Shown in pieces: positions 26,738-35,561 of a stretch of 64,000 bases of DNA; within the stretch, counting starts at the first letter, position 1; every line of letters begins with the position of its first letter. Position numbers and translations under genes: made by a program. Source of the DNA: an uncultured Cytophagaceae bacterium (GTDB lineage Bacteria; Bacteroidota; Bacteroidia; Cytophagales; Spirosomataceae); contig CAIUGL010000184.1 in NCBI GenBank assembly GCA_903898715.1, forward strand, positions 28,199 to 92,198. The letters are read 5' to 3'. The notes beneath the pieces are model-generated. The model worked only from the letters and a program-made list of their open reading frames with translations. It was not told where the DNA came from and did not search any database.

Positions 26738-27382
26738 ATGAGAGTATGTCTATTGTTTCTGGTATGTCTATGGAGTTTTGCGGTATCTGCCCAAAAAATC
26801 CCTTCTTGGCTATCTATTGGTCTAAAAGGAGGTGCTAATATTCAAAATTATTCAACCGATTTTAGATTTAAAGGTGAATCAGTTTTGATTCGAAATAGCG
26901 CAGCATTCAAGCAAGGCTATACCTTTGGAGGTTATGCACGGGTTGGTAAAAAGTTTTTTGTTCAGCCTGAAATGACCTTGTCTACTCGCGGAGGAAAGAT
27001 GACTGCATTGAACTCCACATCAGGTGTTTATTCGGAAGTTGACTCGGATTACATGACCATTGATGCGCCTTTGTTATTGGGATATACATTTAAGCATATC
27101 TATGTCGTAGGTGGCCCAGTAGGATCTCTTGGTCATGCCCGCTATGACAATTTGGAGGAGCTGACGCATTATTACTTTAATGGATATGGTAAATTGGGAA
27201 TTCCACGATTTATGTATTCGTACCAAGCGGGTGTTGGTGTTACTTATTCGCGCTTAAGTTTAGATTTACGCTATGAGCTAGGTCAAACGGATTTAGCGGC
27301 CGATTTATTAAAGCCGGAAGGTGTTTATTTCTCGCAAAAACCGCAATCACTCCATGTGACAGTTGGGTTTAAGTTATTTTAA
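26738..27382 (+). CDS. Outer-membrane beta-barrel protein (PorT-like), second of a pair
   Basis: A 214-residue paralogue of the preceding protein: same signal peptide type (ending AVSAQ), same openings (SIGLKGGANIQNY, QPEMTLSTRGGKM) and same closing strand (VTVGFKLF). Sequence similarity is concentrated in the strands, which suggests an old tandem duplication. It is 3 nt before pheS, so it may share an mRNA with a housekeeping synthetase. The role is unknown. Confidence 0.82.
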   Translation: MRVCLLFLVCLWSFAVSAQKIPSWLSIGLKGGANIQNYSTDFRFKGESVLIRNSAAFKQGYTFGGYARVGKKFFVQPEMTLSTRGGKMTALNSTSGVYSEVDSDYMTIDAPLLLGYTFKHIYVVGGPVGSLGHARYDNLEELTHYYFNGYGKLGIPRFMYSYQAGVGVTYSRLSLDLRYELGQTDLAADLLKPEGVYFSQKPQSLHVTVGFKLF

Positions 27383-27385
27383 ATT

Positions 27386-28411
27386 ATGAACGATAAAATA
27401 CAGGCGATTCAGTCTGAAATTGAGGCATTTGTTATTTCAGATGCGGCAGCATTAGAGCAATTTCGTATTCAGTTTGTAGGTCGGAAAGGACGTTTAGCTG
27501 AATTATTTGATGGTTTGAAGGACGTTGCAGCGGAGAGCCGACGTGACGTAGGACAAGCATTAAATGGGTTAAAGAATTTAGCCGAAGCTAAGTTTGCTGC
27601 TGCACAAGAAGAATTTGCAGGTGCGGATCAGTCGATTGAAATTCCTGCTGATTTAACTTTATCGGATCCATTGATTCAAGGTTCATTACATCCGTTGACC
27701 TTAGTACGCTCACGCATCCTAGAGATTTTCAACCGGATGGGCTTTTCGGTGTCAGATGGACCGGAGATTGAAACAGATTTCTACAATTTTACCGCCTTAA
27801 ATTTCCCTGAAAATCATCCCGCACGTGAAATGCAGGATACATTCTTCATCGAAAAAGGTCAAGGCGAAATTCAAGATGATGTCTTATTACGTACGCATAC
27901 GTCGAATGTTCAAATTCGCTTAATGCAACATGCTAAGCCACCATTTCGTTCAATTATGCCGGGTCGTGTTTTTCGTAACGAGGCCATTTCAGCGCGCGCT
28001 CACTGCTTATTTCATCAGGTAGAAGGCTTATATGTCGACAAGGAAGTGAGCTTTAAAGATTTGAAAGATACCTTGTATCACTTCGCGAAGGAGATGTTTG
28101 GCAAGGATACGAAAGTTCGTTTCCGTCCTTCTTATTTTCCGTTTACTGAACCAAGTGCGGAGATGGATATTACATGCCTTTTGTGCAAGGGAGATGGTTG
28201 CAATGTCTGCAAGCAAGCCGGTTGGGTAGAAATTGCAGGTGCAGGTATGGTTGATCCGAATGTGCTTGAGAATGTAGGTATTGATTCCAAGGAATATTCC
28301 GGCTTTGCCTTCGGTATGGGTATTGAACGCATCACCATGCTAAAATACCAAATCAAAGATTTACGTCTATTTACGGAAAATGATGTCCGTTTTCTACGTC
28401 AGTTCAATTAA
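27386..28411 (+). CDS. pheS: Phenylalanine-tRNA ligase alpha subunit
   Basis: Catalytic alpha subunit of the tetrameric enzyme that charges tRNA-Phe. The 341 residues contain the N-terminal coiled-coil (about 1-85), the class II core with HPLTLVRSRILEIFNRMGF, NFPENHPAREMQDTFF, the motif 2 region RVFRNEAISARAHCLFHQVEG, and motif 3 GFAFGMGIERITMLKY. A CLLCKGDGCNVCKQAGW insert is a known feature of some bacterial PheS proteins. PheT is not adjacent. Confidence 0.97.
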   Translation: MNDKIQAIQSEIEAFVISDAAALEQFRIQFVGRKGRLAELFDGLKDVAAESRRDVGQALNGLKNLAEAKFAAAQEEFAGADQSIEIPADLTLSDPLIQGSLHPLTLVRSRILEIFNRMGFSVSDGPEIETDFYNFTALNFPENHPAREMQDTFFIEKGQGEIQDDVLLRTHTSNVQIRLMQHAKPPFRSIMPGRVFRNEAISARAHCLFHQVEGLYVDKEVSFKDLKDTLYHFAKEMFGKDTKVRFRPSYFPFTEPSAEMDITCLLCKGDGCNVCKQAGWVEIAGAGMVDPNVLENVGIDSKEYSGFAFGMGIERITMLKYQIKDLRLFTENDVRFLRQFN

Positions 28412-28445
28412 CAAATTTTAAAGTCCGTGAGTGCGGAGTTTAACT

Positions 28446-28453
28446 TACTTTTG
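28446..28453 (+). promoter_or_regulatory. -7 box (TACTTTTG) for the DUF2723 gene
   Basis: TACTTTTG, 18 nt before the ATG. The match to TAnnTTTG is perfect, but no clear -33 TTG is present. Confidence 0.55.
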
Positions 28454-28471
28454 ACATTATTTTAATTTCTT

Positions 28472-31444
28472 ATGCAGCAATTTAAACGCAATAATAACCT
28501 CGTAGGTTGGATTGTCTTTGCCATTTCTCTTATCACGTATACGCTAACGGTGGAGCCAACAGCCTCTTTCTGGGACTGTGGTGAATTCATTGCTTGTGCC
28601 TACAAATTACAGGTACCACATCCTCCAGGAGCACCTTTATTCTTGTTGCTCGGACGTATGTTCTCTTTCCTAGCTTTAGGCGATGTGACGCGTGTGGCGT
28701 TCTGGATTAATATGATGTCTGTGGTAGCGAGTGCATTAACGATTTTGTTTATGCATTGGACCATCGTGATGATTGGTCGCAAGGTATTACGCAAGTCATT
28801 TGCGGAATTGACACAATCAGAAGGAATCATTTTATTGCTTTCAGGTGCGGTAGGATCATTAATTTATGCATTCTCTGACACGTTTTGGTTCTCTGCGGTA
28901 GAAGCCGAGGTATATGCCATGTCTTCGTTTTTTACGGCTATTGTTGTTTGGGCAGCTTTTCGTTGGGAGTTGGTTGAAAACGAAGCAGAAGCCAATCGCT
29001 GGATTTTATTCATCGCTTATTTAGTAGGTCTTTCCATTGGAGTCCACTTATTGAACTTGGTTACCTTGCCCGCATTGGCCTTGTTATGGTACTTTAAGAA
29101 AGAGGCTAAGCCAACGTATAAAGGCGGATTTATCGCGATACTTGGCGGTTTATTCATACTAGGTATCATTAACTCAGGAATCATTCCAGGATTGCCTTCG
29201 ATGGCCTTTTGGTTTGAATTACAGTTTGTAAATAACCTGGGCATGAGCTATGGCATGGGAGCAATTTTCTTCTTGTTGGTGCTCCTAGCCGCTATCGTTT
29301 TGGGTATTCGTTATTCCTACAAAGCGGGAAAAGAGGTATTAAATGTGGCCTTGTTCTCCTTTGTGTTTTTACTGATAGGTTATTCTACCTACACGGTGGC
29401 ATTGGTTCGTTCGGGATATAATCCACCGATCAACGAGAATGATCCAAGTAATATCTTGAACTTCTTGAAGTATTTGAAGCGTGAGCAATATGGATCACGT
29501 TCTTTGCTATACGGTCCTGTATATACGGCTGAGATTGAGGAGTTTAAAGAAGGGGATGAGGTTTACAAAATGAAAGATGGTAAGTATGTGGTTTACACAC
29601 ACAAGCCGGAGTATGTCTATCAGAAGGACCAACAAATGTTATTGCCGCGTGTGTGGAGTAATTCGGGCCAACATGTTGCCTTGTATCAAGATATGCTAGG
29701 TATTCCGGCAGGTCAAAAACCAGGCTTTGGCGATAACTTACGATTTATGTTTAGCCATCAAATGGGGCATATGTACATGCGCTATTTGCTTTGGAATTTC
29801 GTAGGTCGGGAAAGTGACCAACAAGACGCTTGGGCGATTAACGTCTTTGAAGATACATCTGCATTGCCAGATGTGATGAAGAACAACAAAGCGCGGAATA
29901 ACTATTATTATTTGCCATTGCTTCTGGTACTTTTTGGATTTTATCTATTGTATCGAAAGAATGAGAAGGATTTCTTAGTGACCATCCTGATGTTTGTATT
30001 GACGGGAGTTGGTTTAGTTGTTTATTTGAATTCACCACCGGTAGAACCACGTGAGCGTGATTATATCTATGTAGGATCGTTTTATTTCTTAGCGATTTGG
30101 GCAGGATTGGGCGTGATGCAATTATTCGAATGGTTGAGTCTCATCGTGAAGAAACCACAGGTTCGTTGGGCCCTAGTCACGTTATTAAGTTTCTCTGCGC
30201 CGGTCATTTTAGCGCAGCAAAACTGGGATGATCATGATCGCAGTGGCCGTTACCATCAAATTGATTTTGCCAAAAACCTTTTGAATTCTTGTGCTCCGAA
30301 TGCCATCTTATTTACGGGTGGTGATAATGACACTTTCCCATTGTGGTACGTTCAAGAAGTAGAAGGGTTCCGTACGGATGTGCGTGTATGTAATTTATCC
30401 CTATTGGGTACGGATTGGTACATTGATCAAATGAAGCGTCAAACCTACCAATCAAGTCCTTTGCCAATTGTCTTGAAAAAGGATCAATTTTTAGAGGGTG
30501 TTAATGATCAAATCATGTATTCGGAAAATCCGAATATCAAGGAGATGTCTTTACCTGATTATTTAGATTTAGTGCATAAAGATGATCCGCGCATTCAAGC
30601 TCAGACGCAAAGTGGGGAATTGATTAATACATTCCCATCTGATTCATTAGTGATTCCTGTGAATGCGATGAAAGTGGCGCAGTCCAACTGGTTTCCGAAG
30701 GAGTTCGTGCCGTTTTTGTCGGACCGTCTTAGCTGGAAATTGCCTTCAAAAAATATCTTTAAAGGGGAGTTAATCCAATTGGAGATCATCTCAAACAACG
30801 CGTTAGCTGGTTGGACACGTCCGATCTATTTTGCGGCGACCTTGCCGAATGACCAGTATTTAGGTTTGAAGGAGAGTATGCAATTAGAAGGTTATGCGTA
30901 TCGTTTGATGCCATTTAAAATTCAGGGTGCACAGGATGGTTTCGTGAATTCGAAAATCATGGCGGATAACATGTTGAATAAGATGTATTGGCGTGGATTG
31001 AATGATGAGAAGGTTTACTACCATGGAGACTTTTACATGGGTATTCCAAGTGTGACCTTGCGTTTGGGTACGTATAGACTCGCTGACCAGTTGGTTCGTG
31101 AGGGCAATGCTCCTTTAGCTAAAAAGGTATTAGATCATTTGGAGCAAATCATGCCAAACAAAGTGATTCCTTACGATCAATTTTCGGCTAGTATGGTTGG
31201 TTTATATCTATTGCTAGGCGAAGAATCTAAAGCCTTGAAAATGGCCAAAACGATGGTGGACCGTAACGATCAAGCATTAGATTACTACTTATCAGGCGGT
31301 ATGCGTGCGCATGAGCGTGATATTCAAATTGCCTTATACGAAATGAATGTGATTGTTTCTTCGTTCAAGGAATCCAAGGTATCCCCAGCGAAATACAAGG
31401 ATCTTGAATCTAAGTTCATGAAGCAAATGGCGAGGGTTCAATAA
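28472..31444 (+). CDS. DUF2723 membrane protein (GT-C-like)
   Basis: The 990-residue protein opens with the DUF2723 signature (LTVEPTASFWDCGEFIACAYKLQVPHPPGAPLFLLLG), where an Asp and a Glu in the first loop after membrane helix 1 resemble the catalytic loop of protein O-mannosyltransferases and other GT-C enzymes. About twelve membrane helices fill roughly residues 10-590; the C-terminal 400 residues are mostly soluble and end with TPR-like helices. The likely role is transfer of a lipid-linked sugar at the outer face of the inner membrane, but donor and acceptor are unknown. Heptamer repeats begin at the base after its stop. Confidence 0.88.
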   Translation: MQQFKRNNNLVGWIVFAISLITYTLTVEPTASFWDCGEFIACAYKLQVPHPPGAPLFLLLGRMFSFLALGDVTRVAFWINMMSVVASALTILFMHWTIVMIGRKVLRKSFAELTQSEGIILLLSGAVGSLIYAFSDTFWFSAVEAEVYAMSSFFTAIVVWAAFRWELVENEAEANRWILFIAYLVGLSIGVHLLNLVTLPALALLWYFKKEAKPTYKGGFIAILGGLFILGIINSGIIPGLPSMAFWFELQFVNNLGMSYGMGAIFFLLVLLAAIVLGIRYSYKAGKEVLNVALFSFVFLLIGYSTYTVALVRSGYNPPINENDPSNILNFLKYLKREQYGSRSLLYGPVYTAEIEEFKEGDEVYKMKDGKYVVYTHKPEYVYQKDQQMLLPRVWSNSGQHVALYQDMLGIPAGQKPGFGDNLRFMFSHQMGHMYMRYLLWNFVGRESDQQDAWAINVFEDTSALPDVMKNNKARNNYYYLPLLLVLFGFYLLYRKNEKDFLVTILMFVLTGVGLVVYLNSPPVEPRERDYIYVGSFYFLAIWAGLGVMQLFEWLSLIVKKPQVRWALVTLLSFSAPVILAQQNWDDHDRSGRYHQIDFAKNLLNSCAPNAILFTGGDNDTFPLWYVQEVEGFRTDVRVCNLSLLGTDWYIDQMKRQTYQSSPLPIVLKKDQFLEGVNDQIMYSENPNIKEMSLPDYLDLVHKDDPRIQAQTQSGELINTFPSDSLVIPVNAMKVAQSNWFPKEFVPFLSDRLSWKLPSKNIFKGELIQLEIISNNALAGWTRPIYFAATLPNDQYLGLKESMQLEGYAYRLMPFKIQGAQDGFVNSKIMADNMLNKMYWRGLNDEKVYYHGDFYMGIPSVTLRLGTYRLADQLVREGNAPLAKKVLDHLEQIMPNKVIPYDQFSASMVGLYLLLGEESKALKMAKTMVDRNDQALDYYLSGGMRAHERDIQIALYEMNVIVSSFKESKVSPAKYKDLESKFMKQMARVQ

Positions 31445-31479
31445 AGAGGTGAGAAGTGAGAGGTAAGAACTGAGAGTTG
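31445..31479 (+). repeat. Heptamer array, AGAGGTA family (5 units)
   Basis: Exactly 35 bp: AGAGGTG, AGAAGTG, AGAGGTA, AGAACTG, AGAGTTG, beginning at the base after the DUF2723 stop codon. It is complementary in type to the array on the dnaJ side. Confidence 0.88.
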
Positions 31480-31488
31480 ACATATTAA

Positions 31489-31523
31489 TAAAAATGCCCA
31501 AGGAAATTCCCTGGGCATTTTTA
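31489..31523. terminator. Bidirectional terminator between DUF2723 gene and dnaJ
   Basis: A long hairpin: outer stem AAAAATGCCCA/TGGGCATTTTT, inner GGAA/TTCC, with one A-C mismatch. A and T tracts lie on both sides, so it can act for both convergent genes. It sits between two facing heptamer arrays. Confidence 0.88.
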
Positions 31524-31533
31524 TTTGTTACTA

Positions 31534-31638
31534 TTACCTCTCACCTCTTACCTCTTACCTCTTACCTCTTACCTCTTACCTCTTACCTCTTACCTCTTAC
31601 CTCTTACCTCTTACCTCTTACCTCTCACCTCTCACCTC
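31534..31638 (-). repeat. Heptamer array, AGAGGTA family (15 units)
   Basis: Fifteen contiguous 7-bp units on the plus strand (TTACCTC, with TCACCTC variants at units 2, 14 and 15), 105 bp in all. The last C plus TA forms the dnaJ TAG stop. In the dnaJ sense the units read GAGGTAA. The run of identical central units suggests recent slippage. Confidence 0.93.
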
Positions 31639-32801
31639 TAGGAAAACATATCTCTCACCTTGTGAAAGAATCCTTTTTCCGACTTCCCTGGTTGAGGGGC
31701 GAAGTTGGCCGAATCACGCAGTTTTTCTAATAACTCGCGTTCTTCTTTATTCACCTCTTTCGGGGTCCAAATATTCACATGGACTAATTGATCCCCTACG
31801 GAATAGCCGTTCAGTTCTTTGATTCCCTTGCCTTTTAAGCGTAAGATTTTTCCACTCTGCGTTCCGGCTTCTAAGGTAATTTTAGCTTTTCCGCCGATGG
31901 TAGGTACTTCGACAGAGGTTCCTAAGGCTGCGTCAACGAAGCTTACATAGAGGTCAAAAATCACGTTGTTTCCATCGCGGTGCAATACCTCATGTGCTTC
32001 TTCTTCAATGACAATTAACAAATCGCCGGCTACGCCACCACGTGGTGGAACGTTTCCTTTGCCCGACATGGATAATTGCATATCGTTAGATACACCTGCA
32101 GGGATTTTGATTGGGATGATTTCTTCTTCTAACACGCGGCCTTCACCGAAACATGCGTCACATTTAGCACCTACGCTTTTGCCTTCGCCGCTACAGGTAG
32201 GGCAGGTAGATGAAGTGACCATTTGGCCCAACATCGTATTTTGAACACGTTTTACTTGACCAGAACCTTGGCACGTACCGCAAGTTTTTAAGTCAGTACC
32301 GTTCTTGGAACCATTGCCTGAGCAAGATTTACAAGCTACGTGGCGCTTTACCTTGATTTTCTTTTCGACGCCATTGGCAATCTCTTCCAAGTTTAACTTC
32401 AACTTGATTCGTAGATCAGTGCCTTTGCGCTGACGTCTGCCACCACCGCGGCCTCCGTTGAAAAAGCTTCCGAATGGACTATCGTCGCCACCACCACCGA
32501 AGATATCACCAAACTGAGAGAAGATATCTTCCATGTTCATGCCTTGGCCACCAAATCCGCCGCCAGCAGCTCCACCCATTCCCGCATGACCAAATCGGTC
32601 ATATTGCGATTTCTTTTGGGCGTTACTTAATACTTCATAAGCTTCAGCAGCCTCCTTGAATTTTTCTTCAGAAGCTTTGTCGTCTGGGTTTTTATCTGGG
32701 TGATACTTGACCGCTAATTTGCGGTAAGCTTTCTTGATTTCCTCCTCAGAAGCTGACTTGGATACGCCTAATACCTCGTAATAATCTCTTTTCTGCGCCA
32801 T
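31638..32801 (-). CDS. dnaJ: Molecular chaperone DnaJ
   Basis: Hsp40 co-chaperone of DnaK. The 387 residues show the J domain with HPD (in YHPDKNPDD, residues 32-36), a Gly/Phe-rich linker (about 75-125, [17 protein letters not shown]), four CxxCxGxG zinc motifs ([32 protein letters not shown]) and the C-terminal substrate-binding domain. It lies 6 nt after grpE in one operon; dnaK and hrcA are elsewhere. Its stop codon is part of a heptamer array. Confidence 0.98.
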   Translation of the reverse strand: MAQKRDYYEVLGVSKSASEEEIKKAYRKLAVKYHPDKNPDDKASEEKFKEAAEAYEVLSNAQKKSQYDRFGHAGMGGAAGGGFGGQGMNMEDIFSQFGDIFGGGGDDSPFGSFFNGGRGGGRRQRKGTDLRIKLKLNLEEIANGVEKKIKVKRHVACKSCSGNGSKNGTDLKTCGTCQGSGQVKRVQNTMLGQMVTSSTCPTCSGEGKSVGAKCDACFGEGRVLEEEIIPIKIPAGVSNDMQLSMSGKGNVPPRGGVAGDLLIVIEEEAHEVLHRDGNNVIFDLYVSFVDAALGTSVEVPTIGGKAKITLEAGTQSGKILRLKGKGIKELNGYSVGDQLVHVNIWTPKEVNKEERELLEKLRDSANFAPQPGKSEKGFFHKVRDMFS

Positions 32802-32807
32802 TGTAAA

Positions 32808-33314
32808 TTAGTTACCAACCACCACTTTTGCGAAGCGAATGACTTTTTCGTTTAATGTATATCCTTTTTCAGCTACCTCCATCACCTTTCCTTTGTCGTC
32901 TTCCGTTGGCGCTGGAAATTGCGTAATGCAATCATGTAATTCCGCGTCAAATACTTCACCTTTCGCAGGTAATTCTTTCAGTCCTTTTGTTTGAAGTGTC
33001 GCAGTGATTTTAGCAAATATCAATTGGATTCCTTCTGATATTTCGCCTTCTGGTGCGTTCGCTAAGGCGCGCTCATAATCGTCGATGACAGGTAATAAGT
33101 CTACGATTAATCCAGCAGAGGCTGTTTGAATTAGGTCAATTTTCTCCTTCGCCGTTCTTTTTCTAAAGTTTTCAAAGTCTGAATATAAACGAAGGTATTT
33201 TTCTTTCATTTCAGCCAGTTCATCTGGCGCTTGTGTTTCTTCGGTCGGTGCTTGTTCAGCAGTCTCTTGTACGATCTCTTCTTCGATTGGCTTTTCAGTC
33301 TCTTTCTTTTTCAT
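32808..33314 (-). CDS. grpE: Nucleotide exchange factor GrpE
   Basis: Releases ADP from DnaK. The 168-residue protein has an acidic, low-complexity N-terminus (Glu/Thr/Ala-rich, residues 1-37), a long helical dimerisation region (MKEKYLRLYSDFENFRKRTAKEK) and the C-terminal beta domain with the EVAEKGYTLNEKVIRFAKVVV signature. It is first in the grpE-dnaJ operon. The start is 4 nt from a TAATTTTG box. No CIRCE inverted repeat is visible upstream. Confidence 0.95.
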   Translation of the reverse strand: MKKKETEKPIEEEIVQETAEQAPTEETQAPDELAEMKEKYLRLYSDFENFRKRTAKEKIDLIQTASAGLIVDLLPVIDDYERALANAPEGEISEGIQLIFAKITATLQTKGLKELPAKGEVFDAELHDCITQFPAPTEDDKGKVMEVAEKGYTLNEKVIRFAKVVVGN

Positions 33315-33318
33315 AAGG

Positions 33319-33347
33319 CAAAATTAATAGGGTTTTCGTCTACTCAA
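33319..33347 (-). promoter_or_regulatory. Promoter of grpE-dnaJ (TTG-N18-TAATTTTG), leaderless spacing
   Basis: On the minus strand a TTG (33347-33345) is followed by an 18-nt spacer, TAATTTTG (33326-33319), CCTT and the ATG. Both elements and the spacer fit the Bacteroidota consensus, and the start codon is 4 nt after the box. Confidence 0.7.
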
Positions 33348-33415
33348 ATGATGAACCAAAAACTATTTTCTGACAGTTTGGCATAAATTCAGTGAGCTTC
33401 GTAATTTTATGGCAC

Positions 33416-34363
33416 ATGAATGCGTCACCATCTCACGTTTCCCAAACCATTAAACGCCTAGCACACCAGCATGGTTTTCAATTTTGTGGGATTTCTAAAG
33501 CTGAATTTTTATCCGAAGAGGCACCGCATTTGGAGCGCTGGTTAAACCAACACATGCACGGCGAGATGAGCTACATGGCGAACCATTTCGATAAACGACT
33601 AGATCCGCGTAAACTTGTGGACGATTGCCAAACGGTGATTTCCCTCGCATACAATTACTTTCCTGATCCTTCCATTCAAGTCTTATCAGATTCCTTTCAG
33701 GTCTCCAAATATGCGTTTGGAAAAGATTACCATGTGGTCATTAAAGATAAAATGAAGCTTTTGTGGGATGATCTACAACGCGAGATGGGTGATTTTAGCG
33801 GTCGGATGTTTGTAGACTCCGCCCCGGTATTGGAAAAAGCTTGGGCCAAAAAGTCTGGTTTGGGATGGATAGGGAAGAATGCCAACTTGATCATTCCGAA
33901 ACAAGGGAGTTTCTTTTTCTTAGCGGAGCTTTTGGTGGACTTGAAGGCAGAACCCGACGGGCCCATCAAAGATTTTTGTGGGACCTGTACGCGCTGTATC
34001 GAGGCATGCCCGACGGATGCCATTGCGCCTTATGTGGTGGATGGATCTAAATGCATTAGTTATTTCACGATTGAATTGAAGGATCAAATGCCGGCAGAGT
34101 TGCAGGCTAATTTTCAAGATTGGATCTTTGGATGTGATATTTGTCAAGATGTTTGCCCATGGAATCGTCATTCCAAACCGCATCAAGAAATTGCGTTTCA
34201 ACCTAACGAGAGGTTTTTAGATTTATCGAAGCAAGATTGGGAGGATTTATCAGAAGATCTATTTAAAGAATTATTTCAGTTCTCTGCGATCAGTAGAACT
34301 AAGTTGAAAGGTCTGCGCCGCAATATTGCTTATGCAAAAAAAAATGGGTCACGAAAATCATGA
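33416..34363 (+). CDS. queG: Epoxyqueuosine reductase QueG
   Basis: Cobalamin-dependent last step of queuosine synthesis, reducing epoxyqueuosine at tRNA position 34. From the ATG at 33416 it has 315 residues, ending soon after the iron-sulfur domain, so it is the short form without C-terminal HEAT repeats. Two [4Fe-4S] cysteine sets are visible: [12 protein letters not shown] and [10 protein letters not shown]. The [12 protein letters not shown] block is diagnostic. A GTG 24 nt upstream is possible but less well supported. The stop lies inside a terminator hairpin. Confidence 0.95.
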   Translation: MNASPSHVSQTIKRLAHQHGFQFCGISKAEFLSEEAPHLERWLNQHMHGEMSYMANHFDKRLDPRKLVDDCQTVISLAYNYFPDPSIQVLSDSFQVSKYAFGKDYHVVIKDKMKLLWDDLQREMGDFSGRMFVDSAPVLEKAWAKKSGLGWIGKNANLIIPKQGSFFFLAELLVDLKAEPDGPIKDFCGTCTRCIEACPTDAIAPYVVDGSKCISYFTIELKDQMPAELQANFQDWIFGCDICQDVCPWNRHSKPHQEIAFQPNERFLDLSKQDWEDLSEDLFKELFQFSAISRTKLKGLRRNIAYAKKNGSRKS

Positions 34364-34370
34364 CCCATTT
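34342..34370. terminator. Bidirectional terminator between queG and the GntR gene
   Basis: A perfect 10-bp stem (AAATGGGTCA/TGACCCATTT) with a 9-nt loop. An A tract precedes it, which serves the minus-strand gene. The queG TGA stop is the first part of the right arm. Confidence 0.82.
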
Positions 34371-34384
34371 CAGCAAATTAAACC

Positions 34385-35413
34385 CTAAAGTGATTTTCTT
34401 ATAATAAACTGTAATGCTAGTTCATGGCTGCTTTTGTCATTGTCTTGAATCAATTGTGCGGCCATTTCGCCTAATAAGCTAGGTTGATTTGATAAAACTG
34501 TAATTCCCCCGGCAACGATTTCTTTAAAATGACAATCGTTAAATGCAATGAGACCAAGATTTTCACCTATCGTCAATCCATTTGTTTCCCCGTATTTGAT
34601 AGCCTTCACCAAGTCTTTGTCGTCTAGTGTGAAATAAATTTCACCAGCACGTACATCCACCGGATCTAGGCCATCCAATACTTGGAACTCCAGGCCATTC
34701 GCCTCGCAGAATTCACTGCAACCGTTAATCAATCCAGCATCGAAATAATCCTCCTCTGAAACGACTAAATTGAACGAATGGTATTTATTAAACAGGTTTA
34801 TTTGGTTTGAAAAGTGAAAGTTTAAAGCCGTTTTAGGCTGAGAAATAATGCTCGCATGCGCATTGGAAATACTATTGAAGTTTTGATCCAATAAAATCAA
34901 GCGGTCCCCTGAAATCTTCTTTAAGCACTTAATGTTTTCCTCTTCCTCTTCTATTAGGTGAGGCATGATGACGTAATAATGGTAATTCCCCAACTGCTGC
35001 GCCATGATTTCTTGAAACTGGCGTGTCTTGTATTGGTAGGTGTAAATATCCACCATGACATTTTTGCCTAATGACTCGCAAAATGAATCAAAGATCTCTT
35101 TATTGGTATTCGTAATTTTGCCCACCAAAAAAAGTACTTTGGTTTTGGTCTTTATAGACGAGTTAGAAATGAAGTATCCTTTTCGAAAGATCGACGTGAT
35201 AACCCCCATTTTATGTAACTCCGTGTAAGCACGTTCTACTGTATCGCGGGATAGATAACATTCTTCGGAAGCCTCGTTAATGGAAGGTAATCTTTCCCCC
35301 GGTTTCAATTCACCCATTTCAATATCTTGCAATAGGGAATTAATTAATTGCTGATATTTCGGAAGTTTGTTGTCCGAATTTTTTGCAGAAAAAGAAACAA
35401 ATGTCTTGACCAT
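34385..35413 (-). CDS. GntR-type regulator with LacI/periplasmic-binding-like sensor domain
   Basis: Residues 15-80 form a GntR winged helix (LLQDIEMGELKPGERLPSINE...LSRDTVERAYTELHKMGVI). The remaining 250 residues look like the LacI/GalR-type sugar-binding fold (VLFLVGKITNTNKEIF, GNYHYYVIMPHLIEEE, LGLIAFNDCHFKEIVAGGITV), a GntR subclass common in Bacteroidota for sugar control. The effector is unknown. A palindrome between its promoter and start could be an autoregulatory operator. It diverges from the hybrid sensor gene. Confidence 0.9.
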   Translation of the reverse strand: MVKTFVSFSAKNSDNKLPKYQQLINSLLQDIEMGELKPGERLPSINEASEECYLSRDTVERAYTELHKMGVITSIFRKGYFISNSSIKTKTKVLFLVGKITNTNKEIFDSFCESLGKNVMVDIYTYQYKTRQFQEIMAQQLGNYHYYVIMPHLIEEEEENIKCLKKISGDRLILLDQNFNSISNAHASIISQPKTALNFHFSNQINLFNKYHSFNLVVSEEDYFDAGLINGCSEFCEANGLEFQVLDGLDPVDVRAGEIYFTLDDKDLVKAIKYGETNGLTIGENLGLIAFNDCHFKEIVAGGITVLSNQPSLLGEMAAQLIQDNDKSSHELALQFIIRKSL

Positions 35414-35431
35414 GTCTATTTATGCGATTTC

Positions 35432-35443
35432 GTTATGAATAAC
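35432..35443. promoter_or_regulatory. Palindrome GTTATGAATAAC, candidate operator of the GntR gene
   Basis: A 5-bp perfect inverted repeat (GTTAT/ATAAC, 2-nt centre) lies between the -7 box and the start codon of the GntR-type gene, where a bound repressor would block transcription. Size and symmetry suit a winged-helix dimer; the assignment is by position only. Confidence 0.4.
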
Positions 35444-35448
35444 ATAAA

Positions 35449-35456
35449 CAAATGTA
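35449..35456 (-). promoter_or_regulatory. -7 box (TACATTTG) for the GntR-type gene
   Basis: Minus-strand TACATTTG, 35 nt before the ATG. A TTG lies 26 nt further upstream, longer than the usual 17-23 nt spacer. Confidence 0.5.
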
Positions 35457-35561
35457 ATCCAACTACCCTGCTTTCGATTGGACAAATCTTTCAAATTTGT
35501 GGACGATTCTTGCACTAAACCGCTTTTGAAAGAATTATACGTGAATTAATGGCTTTGTCGC

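Noticed and set aside
31534..31638. Possible CRISPR-like array
   Set aside because: The units are contiguous 7-mers without spacers, and no cas gene is present.
31494..31730. Open frame with a repeated heptapeptide (SYLLPLT)
   Set aside because: It is a translation of the 7-bp microsatellite and a terminator, antisense to the end of dnaJ. There is no promoter or start context, so it is not a gene.
33327..33415. CIRCE heat-shock element near grpE
   Set aside because: The conserved 9-bp inverted repeat of HrcA operators is absent; only the TTG/TAATTTTG promoter is seen.
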